From NCBI GenBank assembly GCA_046537975.1, contig JBKHJR010000020.1, forward strand, positions 1-38,098: a stretch of 38,098 nucleotides of DNA. Reading direction: 5' to 3'. Shown one piece after another: positions 16,109 through 25,300 of this stretch. How positions within the stretch are numbered: the first letter of the stretch is position 1; every line of letters starts with the position of its first letter. The position numbers were made by a program, and so were the translations under genes. The notes under the pieces are model-generated. The model worked only from the letters and a program-made list of their open reading frames with translations. It was not told the origin of the DNA and did not search any database. Source of the stretch: JAWLDV01 sp046537975 (GTDB taxonomy: Bacteria; Desulfobacterota; Desulfobulbia; Desulfobulbales; SURF-16).

Positions 16109-18075
16109 AGATCTCCGGGAAATAGCGGCGGAGTCCGGGGAGATTTCTCTTCATCTTTAGCCTTTAGTTCCCGGACCCGCTGGACAATCCTGGTGGACAG
16201 GCGCTTTCCCCGGGCCCCGGTTCCCTTTACCAGAAAATCACTGAACTCAACATCCTGATAATTGCTTCTGGCCCTTTTGGAGGGCCGGAAATAAATCCTG
16301 AGCCTGCCCTCCTCCCCCAGGGAAAGATGCTGGATAAAAGAATCCCGGTGTTCCGGAAACAGCCGGTACTCCCTGTCCAGAATAAACCTGGGGGCCTTGA
16401 ATCTTTTCAGATAGGAACAGCTTTCTTCGCCGTCCCGGTAAATCACGTTGAAAAGCAGATCCTCTTTATATACCCCGGCCCATAACAGATCATGACCCAG
16501 AAACACCTTGGCTGCCGGATTGGTTATTCTGTAGCTGCCGTCCTTGAATATGATCATAATCCGGTCATATTCGGAACAGGAAAAGGCAAACTCCTCCCCG
16601 CCTTCCACCTGATGGCCGAAAAAACCGGACTCCCGGCTGTAGGACACAGTCAGATTTGAGGGCGCGGCCTCCCGGACCTCAACTCCCTGAAAAGAACGGA
16701 TTTCGGTTCTGCGGGGATAAAGGTGGCCGTACTTCTCCAGGATATGGTCAATAAATCTCCGGGCATAAGCCACAACATCGGCCAGATCCTTTTCTATCTT
16801 TCTGATCTTTTTCTCTATATCTTTTATCTCTTTCAGCTTCTTGTTGATATCGTACCTGGAAATACGCCTGATATGTATCTCTAAAAGCCGGTCTATATCC
16901 TTCCTGGTTACATCCCGGACCAGCCTGTCCCGAAAGGGCTTAAGGGACTCATCCACAGTTGAGACCACCATTTTGAGACTGGAGCACTCCTCTATCTCCT
17001 TATAAAGCCGTTCCTCTATAAATATCTGTTCCAGGAGATGGGCCTGCAGGTTTTCCCGCAGCCGGTCCCTTTCAATGGTCAGCTCCTTTTTTAAATCCTC
17101 CACCAGCTTACCGGTGTTGGAACGCAGGACCTCGGATACCGTAAGATTTTCCGGCCTCTCATCCCGGAGAACCGTGAGATTGGCGGTAATGCTGACCTCG
17201 CAGTCAGTAAAGGCATACAGAGGCTTTATCATATCCCGGGCATAGACATTCTTGGGGAGCTTGATCTCTATCTCCACCTCTTCGGCGGTATAGTCATGGA
17301 GGGAGGAAACCTTGATTCTGCCGCTTTTTACGGCTTTCTCCAGGGAATCCATCAAGGACTGGGTAGTGGCGGAATAAGGAATGTCCCGGATAATAATGGT
17401 CTTGTCATCCTTTTCCTCCAGGCGGGCCCTGCTCCTGATCCGGCCATTGCCGTCCTGGTAATCGCTGACATCCACAATGCCTCCCTGGGGGAAATCGGGG
17501 TAGATCTGGAATTCTTCTCCGTTCAGGATCTTTTTCTGGGCCTGTAGCAGTTCACAGAAATTATGGGGAAGTATACGGGTAGCCATGCCCACGGCGATCC
17601 CTTCCACTCCCTGGAGAAGAAGAAAAGGCAGCTTGGCGGGCAGGGCTACCGGCTCCTGCAGTCTGCCGTCATAAGAGGGCACATATTCGGTAAGATCCCG
17701 ATTCAGCAGGGTCTCCCGGGCCAGGGGAGAGAGGCGGCATTCAATATAGCGGGCGGCAGAGGCGTTATCCCCGGTGAAGATATTGCCGAAGTTGCCCTGG
17801 CGGTCAACGAGATAACCCTTGTTAGCCAGGTTGACCAGGGCGTTGAAGATAGACTGATCGCCGTGAGGATGGAGTTTCATAGTTTCACCAACAACATTGG
17901 CGACCTTGTGAAAACGGCCATCATCCATATTGGCCAGGGTCTGGATTATCCTTCTCTGCACAGGCTTGAGGCCGTCCACAATATCAGGGATAGCCCTTTC
18001 CCGGATCACATAAGAAGTGTAGTTGAGGAAGTTGGTGTCAAAAAGCTCTTCCAGTTCGCCGTAATCTGTATCCAT
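16105..18075 (-). CDS. parC: DNA topoisomerase IV subunit A
   Basis: DNA breakage-reunion subunit of a type IIA topoisomerase, 656 residues from ATG 18075. Family features are VDGLKPVQRR, the quinolone-region HPHGDQSIFNAL, RQGNFGN and the catalytic Tyr in SAARYIECRLS (Tyr110). A coiled-coil segment follows in the second half. The C-terminal domain is short and has no GyrA box (QRRGGKG-like), which favours ParC over GyrA. An in-frame TTG at 18099 would add eight residues, but that stretch is made of the heptamer repeat, so the ATG is preferred. It lies 104 bp downstream of parE, with which it forms the A2B2 decatenating enzyme. Confidence 0.92.
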   Translation of the reverse strand: MDTDYGELEELFDTNFLNYTSYVIRERAIPDIVDGLKPVQRRIIQTLANMDDGRFHKVANVVGETMKLHPHGDQSIFNALVNLANKGYLVDRQGNFGNIFTGDNASAARYIECRLSPLARETLLNRDLTEYVPSYDGRLQEPVALPAKLPFLLLQGVEGIAVGMATRILPHNFCELLQAQKKILNGEEFQIYPDFPQGGIVDVSDYQDGNGRIRSRARLEEKDDKTIIIRDIPYSATTQSLMDSLEKAVKSGRIKVSSLHDYTAEEVEIEIKLPKNVYARDMIKPLYAFTDCEVSITANLTVLRDERPENLTVSEVLRSNTGKLVEDLKKELTIERDRLRENLQAHLLEQIFIEERLYKEIEECSSLKMVVSTVDESLKPFRDRLVRDVTRKDIDRLLEIHIRRISRYDINKKLKEIKDIEKKIRKIEKDLADVVAYARRFIDHILEKYGHLYPRRTEIRSFQGVEVREAAPSNLTVSYSRESGFFGHQVEGGEEFAFSCSEYDRIMIIFKDGSYRITNPAAKVFLGHDLLWAGVYKEDLLFNVIYRDGEESCSYLKRFKAPRFILDREYRLFPEHRDSFIQHLSLGEEGRLRIYFRPSKRARSNYQDVEFSDFLVKGTGARGKRLSTRIVQRVRELKAKDEEKSPRTPPLFPGDL

Positions 18076-18087
18076 ATAATAAAGAGG

Positions 18088-18122
18088 TCCAAGGTTCAAG
18101 GTGCAAGGTATCAGGTTCAGGA
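18088..18122 (+). repeat. Heptamer array between parE and parC
   Basis: Five tandem units on the plus strand: TCCAAGG, TTCAAGG, TGCAAGG, TATCAGG, TTCAGGA. AAAGAGG just before may be a sixth. The first two are identical to units at 13141-13161. The array occupies the parC leader (minus strand) and ends 12 bp before the parC ATG. Confidence 0.75.
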
Positions 18123-18170
18123 TTTACCTCGAGTCAGTAAACTTTTCGTGCCCGGCGCCTTTACGAGAAA

Positions 18171-18198
18171 ATTCATTATTCATGATTTGTAATTCGAA
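18171..18198 (+). repeat. Second heptamer array running into the parE 3' end
   Basis: Four tandem units: ATTCATT, ATTCATG, ATTTGTA, ATTCGAA. They differ from the TTCAAGG type but share the 7-bp period. The array crosses the parE stop codon (18180-18182), so the last residues of ParE (SNYKS) are encoded by repeat units. Confidence 0.65.
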
Positions 18199-20018
18199 AC
18201 CAGATGCTCCATAATGTAATGCTTCCGGTCCGGGGTATTCTTACCCATGTAAAAGCTGAGAAGTCTGGTCACTTCACTGAGGCGGTCGATATTTACCTGG
18301 CTCAACCTCATGTCATCCCTGATGAACTGCTTGAACTCGGCCGGGGATATCTCGCCCAGGCCCTTGAAACGGGTAATCTCCACCTGGCCGGCGCCCCGGC
18401 CCTTTCCCCGCAGCCTTTTCTCTTCATTCTCTCTTTCAGCAGGGGTATAGCAGTAAATAGTTTCCTTCTTGTTCCTGACCCGGTAGATGGGAGTTTCCAG
18501 AATAAATATGTGCCCCCTTTTGACCAGATTTTCAAAGTAGTGGAGAAAAAAAGTCAACAGAAGATTTCTGATGTGGAGGCCGTCAACGTCGGCATCAGTG
18601 GCCAGAATAATCCGGTCAAAACGGAGATCGCCCAGTGATTCTTCGATATTTAAGGCCTTCATCAGGTTATACATCTCTTCATTCTTGTAAAGAAGAGCCA
18701 GATTATGGCCATAGACATTCATGGGCTTGCCTTTCAGGGAAAAGACCGCCTGATTTCTGGAATCCCGGGCACTGACAATGGAGCCGGAAGCGGACTGGCC
18801 TTCGGTTATAAAGATCATGTTTTCCCGGCCCGGCTTGGAAGGTTTCCCTTTGGTAGGATGATACTTGCAGTCTTTGAGCTGGGGAACCCGCACAGCCACC
18901 TTTTTGGCCCTGGTTCTGGCCTCGCGGCGTACGGACTGGAGTTCCCGCCGCACTTTCTCGTTACGCTGAACCTTATTTATGATCAGTTCTGCTTTACCGT
19001 TTTCCTTATAGAGATAGTCCCGGACAAAATCCTTTACCCGGCTGACGATCTTGCCCCTGATTTCAGTATTGCCCAGCTTGTTCTTGGTTTGGGACTCAAA
19101 GACCGGATCCTTTATCTTGACCGATACTGTACCCACAATTCCTTCCCGGACATCAGGGCCTGAAAATTTCTTGCCGCAGAACTCGTTTACCCCTTTGAGA
19201 ATTCCTTCCCGGAAGGCAGAAAGATGAGTTCCGCCTTCGTTGGTATAAGTCCCGTTGACAAAAGAAAAATAATTTTCCCCGTAGCCTTCGGTATGACAGA
19301 AGGCGCATTCCAGAAAGTCGTCCTTCATGTAAAAAGGTTCATAGAGCTTGCCGTCCTCGACTTCATGACTTAAAAGGTCCAGTAAGCCGTTGGCGGAGTA
19401 TATCCGTTCGTCTTCCAGATAGAGGCTGAGTCCGGCGTTGAGATAGGCATAGCGCCACAGTCTCTTGCGGACAAAATCAAAGTTGAAAGAAAAATCAGGA
19501 AACATGGTCCGGTCGGGGACAAACTCAATCAGAACCCCGTTTTTTTCTCTGGTTTCCCCCTGTTCACGGTCTTTCAGAATCCCCTGCTCAAAATAGGCCC
19601 GGCTGAAAGCCCCCTCCCGGAAAGAAGTCACAGTGAATTCCCCGGAGAGGGCATTAACAGCTTTGGTGCCCACCCCGTTAAGCCCTACGGAAAACTGAAA
19701 AACCTCGGTATTGTACTTGGCGCCGGTATTGATAACCGAGACGCATTCCACCAGCTTACCCAGGGGAATGCCCCGGCCGAAGTCCCGGATTCTGACCCGG
19801 CCTTCTTCCGCTATGGAAATATCCACCCTGCTGCCGGCTCCCATGATAAATTCATCCACGGCATTATCAAGAACCTCCTTAAGCAGGATATAGATACCGT
19901 CATCAGGATGGGAGCCCGTGCCGAGGCGGCCTATATACATCCCGGGCCGCAGGCGGATATGCTCCAGAGAACTCAGAGTCTTGATCTTTGATTCATCGTA
20001 AGTAACACCGTCTTTCAT
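18180..20018 (-). CDS. parE: DNA topoisomerase IV subunit B
   Basis: ATPase subunit of topoisomerase IV, 612 residues. The GHKL ATPase shows EVLDNAVDEF (with the catalytic Glu and the Asn), DFGRGIP and VGLNGVGTKAVNAL. The TOPRIM domain has the catalytic Glu406 in TEGQSASGS and the DADVD triad (475-479). The third TOPRIM residue is Gln where most GyrB/ParE proteins have Asp (EGDSA), with the catalytic Glu and Asps intact. The length (about 610) and the absence of a GyrB-type insertion fit ParE. Sequences such as 'FSLKGKPMNVYG' and 'RVRNKKETIYCY' recall the ParE type of Bacteroidetes. It is upstream of parC on the same strand. Confidence 0.93.
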   Translation of the reverse strand: MKDGVTYDESKIKTLSSLEHIRLRPGMYIGRLGTGSHPDDGIYILLKEVLDNAVDEFIMGAGSRVDISIAEEGRVRIRDFGRGIPLGKLVECVSVINTGAKYNTEVFQFSVGLNGVGTKAVNALSGEFTVTSFREGAFSRAYFEQGILKDREQGETREKNGVLIEFVPDRTMFPDFSFNFDFVRKRLWRYAYLNAGLSLYLEDERIYSANGLLDLLSHEVEDGKLYEPFYMKDDFLECAFCHTEGYGENYFSFVNGTYTNEGGTHLSAFREGILKGVNEFCGKKFSGPDVREGIVGTVSVKIKDPVFESQTKNKLGNTEIRGKIVSRVKDFVRDYLYKENGKAELIINKVQRNEKVRRELQSVRREARTRAKKVAVRVPQLKDCKYHPTKGKPSKPGRENMIFITEGQSASGSIVSARDSRNQAVFSLKGKPMNVYGHNLALLYKNEEMYNLMKALNIEESLGDLRFDRIILATDADVDGLHIRNLLLTFFLHYFENLVKRGHIFILETPIYRVRNKKETIYCYTPAERENEEKRLRGKGRGAGQVEITRFKGLGEISPAEFKQFIRDDMRLSQVNIDRLSEVTRLLSFYMGKNTPDRKHYIMEHLVSNYKS

Positions 20019-20190
20019 AAAACGTCCATTTCAGCAAACAGGAACAGCAGAAACATAATTTAATTTTCTCAAGTTTTATATCCGGAAAAATAAATTGACC
20101 GCGGCACGATCAAATCCGGTTAAAGAAGCTAACCCCCAAATCACACTCGAGGGCCACTATATCATATCAAAACAACATTTACAGAAAATT

Positions 20191-20228
20191 TTCCGGTTAA
20201 ATATTTGCATGGGGAACCGGAAGGTTCC
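20191..20228 (+). promoter_or_regulatory. Competing hairpins (attenuator-like or operator)
   Basis: TTCCGGTT (20191-20198) pairs perfectly with AACCGGAA (20215-20222). GGAACC (20213-20218) pairs with GGTTCC (20223-20228). The two stems share 20215-20222, so only one can form in RNA. No regulator or ligand can be named. Confidence 0.35.
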
Positions 20229-20281
20229 TGTACCATGAAGAGCTGAAGTCTCCGGTACCCCCTCTTACTTGAAGGATATTC

Positions 20282-20322
20282 TTGACTGACCAGGTCAAAT
20301 AATATATCACATCAGGTATAAT
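20282..20322 (+). promoter_or_regulatory. Possible sigma-70 promoter with operator-like palindrome
   Basis: TATAAT at 20317-20322 is a perfect -10. The -35 position is weak (GTCAAA at 20294-20299, 17-nt spacer). It overlaps an inverted repeat TTGAC-N7-GTCAA (20282-20298), a plausible repressor site. The predicted transcript would start near 20329, 130 bp before the peptidase gene. Confidence 0.4.
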
Positions 20323-20458
20323 TCGGATGAATCACCAATAAACCGGGATGCCTGTCGCCCTATATGAAATTGCTCAGGATTTCAAACAAAACATGAACCA
20401 ACGATGAGTTGGGAGCTCTAAGCCCCGGCCTCGAATAAGGAACTCAGCGCTAAAAGCC

Positions 20459-22225
20459 ATGAATAAACAACTGGATACCGAAAATGTCATCTGGAATCTG
20501 ACTGATCTCTATCAGGGAGTCAATGATCCGGAAATTGACCAGGACCTGGCATCTCTCGCCCAAGAGGCCGGGAATATCCGCAGCCGCTATGAAGGAAAAA
20601 TAGATAATCTTGACTCCGGAGAGCTCTACAACCTGATCTCAAGCCTGGAAAAGCTCTCCTCAGGACTGACCAGAATTTCAACCTTTGCCTTTCTTAACTT
20701 CTCCACCCAGACCGGCAGCCCGGAAGCCGGGGCCTGTCTTCAGAAAATAGAAGAGGCGGCAAGCCGGATCTCTACAGAAATCGTTTTCTTTAAACTGGAA
20801 TGGAATAAACTGGACCAGGACAAGGCTGATCGGTTTCTAAAGGCTGAAGAATTGCAGCACTATCGCCATTATCTGGAAAAACTGAGAGCCTATGCCGAGC
20901 ACATGCTCACCCAGGCGGAAGAAACCCTGCTTCTGGAATTTGCGCCGGTGGGGACCTCCAGCTGGACCAAACTGTTTGAAAAAATAATGGGCCAGATCAA
21001 GTTCGGTGAAAAGGGGCGCAGCGAAGAAGAGGTACTTGCCGATCTTCATAAGGCTGACCGACAAGTCAGGAAACAAGCCGCTGCTGAAATGACCGAAGGT
21101 CTCAAGAGTCACCTCCATATACTGACTCATATCTTCAACACCATTCTGGCCGAGAAAATGATATCCGACCGGGTGCGTTCCTATCCTTCCTGGATAAGTT
21201 CCATGAATATTTATAACGAAGTCAGGGAGAGTACGGTAGAGGCCCTGACCTCCGCGGTGACCGACAGATATGACATAGTGCAGCGCTACTACCTGTATAA
21301 AAGAGAACTGCTCGGGGTGAGCGAACTCAAGGACTACGACCGTTACGCTCCCCTGCCGGATCTCCCGGAAGAGCTGATCTCCTGGCCCGAGTGCAGGGAT
21401 ATGGTGCTCACCAGCTTCCGCCGTTTTTCGCCGAAAATGGCGGAGATAGCCTCTCTCTTTTTTGACCGCAACTGGATCCATGCCCCTGTCCGGGAAGGCA
21501 AAAGAGGAGGGGCCTTCGCCCATCCCGCCGTACCGGACGTTCATCCTTACGTTATGGTCAACTACTCCGGCACCCTCAGGGACGTTTCCACTGTAGCTCA
21601 TGAATTGGGGCACGGAATCCATCAATACCTGGCCGCCTCCCAGGGGCATTACAACAGCAGGACCCCTTTGGTACTGGCTGAGACCGCTTCGGTTTTTGCC
21701 GAGCTGATTGTCTTTCATGACCAGCTCGGCCGGATTTCCGATAAAGAGAAGAACCGGGCTTTTACATGCCAGAAACTGGAATCCATCTTCGCCACGGTTT
21801 TCCGCCAGGTTTCCATGAACCGTTTTGAAGATATGATGCACCGTAAAAGAAGAGAGGCCGGGGAACTTTCCGAGGAAGACCTCGGTCAATTATGGATGGA
21901 CAGCCAGCAGGAGATGTTCAGTGATTCCCTGACTCTGACCCGGGATTACAGGGTCTGGTGGTCCTACATCCCCCACTTCCTTCATGCCCCGGGCTATGTA
22001 TATTCATATGCCTTCGGTGAACTGCTGGTACTGTCCCTGTACAGGATCTATCAACAGGAAGGAGCCCCTTTTATCGACAAATATCTCCATCTCCTGAAAC
22101 AGGGGGGTAGCCGTTCTCCTGACGAGCTTATCGCCCCATTCGGTATCGATCTGGATGAACCTTCCTTCTGGCAGGGGGGGCTTGAGGTTATAGATGACCT
22201 GCTGAAATCCGTTGAAGAAGAGTAG
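20459..22225 (+). CDS. M3-family oligoendopeptidase (PepF-like)
   Basis: 588-residue zinc metallopeptidase. The active site is HELGHGIH (His381, Glu382, His385), with the third ligand Glu408 in LAETASVFAE. The N-terminal half is a helical oligopeptidase domain (M3B N-terminal type), and the 'RDYRVWWSYIPHFLHAPGYVYSYAFG' region near the C-terminus is typical of the pepF/M3 family. No signal peptide is present, so it should degrade short peptides in the cytoplasm. AAGGAA lies too far upstream (about 17 nt) to be a good ribosome binding site, but the N-terminus aligns with the family (NVIWNLTDLY). Downstream, after 79 bp, comes the AsmA-like gene. Confidence 0.93.
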   Translation: MNKQLDTENVIWNLTDLYQGVNDPEIDQDLASLAQEAGNIRSRYEGKIDNLDSGELYNLISSLEKLSSGLTRISTFAFLNFSTQTGSPEAGACLQKIEEAASRISTEIVFFKLEWNKLDQDKADRFLKAEELQHYRHYLEKLRAYAEHMLTQAEETLLLEFAPVGTSSWTKLFEKIMGQIKFGEKGRSEEEVLADLHKADRQVRKQAAAEMTEGLKSHLHILTHIFNTILAEKMISDRVRSYPSWISSMNIYNEVRESTVEALTSAVTDRYDIVQRYYLYKRELLGVSELKDYDRYAPLPDLPEELISWPECRDMVLTSFRRFSPKMAEIASLFFDRNWIHAPVREGKRGGAFAHPAVPDVHPYVMVNYSGTLRDVSTVAHELGHGIHQYLAASQGHYNSRTPLVLAETASVFAELIVFHDQLGRISDKEKNRAFTCQKLESIFATVFRQVSMNRFEDMMHRKRREAGELSEEDLGQLWMDSQQEMFSDSLTLTRDYRVWWSYIPHFLHAPGYVYSYAFGELLVLSLYRIYQQEGAPFIDKYLHLLKQGGSRSPDELIAPFGIDLDEPSFWQGGLEVIDDLLKSVEEE

Positions 22226-22229
22226 TGCC

Positions 22230-22257
22230 TGAGGGGCTTACTGCTGAAGCAGCCTCA
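22230..22257 (+). terminator. Weak hairpin after the peptidase gene
   Basis: TGAGG (22230-22234) and CCTCA (22253-22257) enclose the smaller hairpin CTGCT-GA-AGCAG (22241-22252). There is no T-run, so termination is uncertain. The AsmA-like gene starts 48 bp later. Confidence 0.3.
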
Positions 22258-22304
22258 TCCCGACCTGCACTTTAATTAGGACCAGGATAATTAATAATTA
22301 AAAG

Positions 22305-25300
22305 ATGAAAAAACGTCATCTCCTGTCAGCCCTTGTAACAGGCCTGCTGCTCACAATCCTGATAGGCGTTCCCTACCTTGTCAGCCGGGACTCGATCAGA
22401 CAGACACTTATTGAGCAGATTGAAAAGGCATATAATGTTGAACTTGAAGCGGACAGGTTGCACTGGGACTGGCTGCCGCTGCCCCATCTGAGCATCTACG
22501 GGGCTGAACTCAAATATAATCAAGCCCTGCAATCCAGCCTCCCCCAATTACAGGTCTACCCGGACTGGATAAGAATATTTATAGGCAGGATCCAGCCTCG
22601 CCGCCTGGTTATGCTGAGACCGGACTTTTCAGTCAAACCGGCCCTTTTTAAAAAAAGGATGACTGAACTGCCCCCTCTCCCGGTTACGGACATCCGGATG
22701 GAAGGAGCCTCACTTCAACTTTTTACTCCCAAAACAGACAACTTCCCCGCCGTTTCCTTAGGTATGACTCATGGAGAAGTCGCACTTAAACATCTGAAGG
22801 GCAGACTTTATCTGACAGTACAGGCCATGACCTCCTGCTCTGAAGAGATATCCGTTAAAGGCTGGTATAACGTTTTAACCAAAAACTACTCAGCCTCTGC
22901 CAGTGTGGAAGAATTCCATTTACACAAGCTAATCCGCTCCGGTACAGATCTCTTTACTCCCCTGGTTTCAGAAGTGGATATGAGATGTTCTGTCAGCGGG
23001 GCCCTGGGATCTGATTTTGAAGGCGAGTTCAGAGGTAATCTCCCGGCCTTTACCTTACGGCGTAACGACTCCAGGCAGACAGATATACGCTTTCAGAAAA
23101 CCGATTTTGACTTCGAAAAATCCCGGGAAAGTATTTCCTTTAAGGCCCGGGATATCAATCTGGCTAAACCCTCTCTGACTCTTGACGGGACAGTAAAGAG
23201 ACTGGCAGAAAAGACAAAGCCCGTCTACAGGCTTGATCTCCGGGGCCGGGATATTGACCTGGAGGGAACCCGGCGCAGTGTCTTAAATATCCTGGGAGAC
23301 CATAAAACCGCCGAACTGGTATGTGATATAGTCCAGGGAGGTAAAGCAGCCGAGGTAACTTACCAACTTGAGGGACCGGCATCAGACTTCAAAGATCTTA
23401 AGAACATGCGGATCAGCGCGGATGTTGCCTCTGCGGAAATTCTGGTGCCCACAATAGATCTGCATCTTGAAGAGACCAAGGGTGCCATTCTCATTGAAGA
23501 CGGCATATTGAGCGGCCGTGGACTTGAGGCCCGTTTGGGCAACAGTTATGGCAGTAACGCCAGCCTGGCCCTGGGTCTTACCTCTGACAATGACCTGTTT
23601 CAGCTGGAGGTAGACTTTGATAATGACATCTCCGAGCTATCGGATATTCTATATAATCTCATAGACAACCGGCAATTCCGGCGGGAGGTCAGGAAATTCC
23701 AGGGCAGGGGCCGAATCAGGGCCCATTTATCCATGGGCGACAGTCTCAAAGATTTTCAGACCGCTGTTGACGTAAAGGATGGTTCCAATGCAGTTATCAA
23801 CTATGAACGTCTTGATTGGCCGGTTATTTTCAAGAAAGGCTCCATCAAAACGGCCAACCGGAAAGTCATGGTTAATAACATCGCCATCGACACCGGCCTC
23901 CACAGCCTGTCCGACCTGTCAGGTTCCATAACCCTGGAGAAGGACCCCAGGATGGATATTGAAAATCTTAGCGCCCGGATTGACCCTGCCGATCTTCTGG
24001 AATACATCCAGCGGTATCCCAAGATAGCGGAAGCCCTTGATCCCCGCCTGGAATCCGTCGATGGCACAGTCAACATCAATGACTCAAAGCTGACCGGCCC
24101 CTTTCTCAGCCCGGAAGAATGGACCTATCTCTTTAATCTCCGCCTGAAGGATACGGAAATAGCCACACCTTATTTAGAGGACAGCCTGAATATCGAAAAG
24201 GCCCGGATCAAGCTCGAAGAAGATCAGGTTACTATTGTTGATACCGATCTGATCTACCAGCAGAGTCCGTTCTCTACCAAGGCAAAACTCGGCCATGAAC
24301 TTTTCGAGAAATGGCAGGGAAATGCAGTCTTTTCCGGAACGCTCAATCCGCAGCTTGCCGTCTGGATCAAGAACAATACAGAACTTCCCCGTTTTCTGCT
24401 GCCTGCCACCCCATGCAGGATCGATGATCTAAGAATATTCCGGGATCCCGGCAGGCTGAAAGTTGAAGGTGCCATATCCAGAAAAAACGAAAAACAGGAA
24501 ACCGTCCGGCTGGATATGAGTCTGGGAAAAAAAGGCCCTGATATAGAAAGGTTGCAGGGAAAATTTATAACACCGGCCGACGAAGCGGCCTTCGGTTTTG
24601 AGAAAGATCCGGAGCAGGAAGAAATTTCCCTGAACTGGCAGGGGAAACTGCAGGCGGAAACCCTGAAAACCCTTTTTGCAGATCCACCGCTTGCAACAGG
24701 AACTCTCCAGGGGGACTTGCAATCGGTATTCTCCACCGGCACCGGAAAGATGGAGGCCCACGGCTCTCTGGAAATCGAAGAACTCCAGGAAAGGGACTAC
24801 CTCCCCGGCCCCAGAGTCAACAACTTGACTATGAAAGGCAGGGGGCCGCTTATAAATATTGAAGATCTGAATATCAGCTACAGGGGAGAAGCAGCTGAGG
24901 TCAACGGCACTATCAACACAAAAGGCAGCCGGCCGGAAATAGACCTTCTCCTTTCTTCGGCTTTTCTGTCCCAGGAAAACATCGCCGGATTTATGGAAGA
25001 AATCAAGCCTATTCAGAATAAGATCTCCGATATCCTGCCACGGAAAAACGGAGAATCAGACCTTGACGCTACCATAGATTTCAATTCCGGAACTTTCCTG
25101 TTTTCAGGCCCGGGAGATAAGGACGGCAGGGAAAAACCCTTGACTCTTACCCCCCTGACTGGCACTTTTCATTTGGACAATCACTTCAGGGGTCTAATAC
25201 TGCAGGATTCCGGGTTATGCGGCCTGACCCTGAATGCCACTATCCCTTACCAGGATGGCGAATTCAAGCTCCGGGAAATCAGCGGAACCAATCCTGAAAA

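Larger units (their letters stand above)
20019..20458. other. 440-bp divergent intergenic region (parE / oligoendopeptidase)
   Basis: The gap contains promoters for both directions by position. The direct repeat TCCGGTTAAA occurs at 20115-20124 and 20192-20201. Two mutually exclusive hairpins lie at 20191-20228 (listed separately). On the plus strand a perfect TATAAT sits at 20317-20322, with the palindromic TTGAC-N7-GTCAA just upstream at 20282-20298. I see no gene or structural RNA that I can name. Confidence 0.5.

Noticed and set aside
20837..21889. 350-codon minus-strand open frame inside the oligoendopeptidase gene
   Set aside because: It is antisense to a well-conserved M3 peptidase, and its translation shows no domain or membrane pattern.
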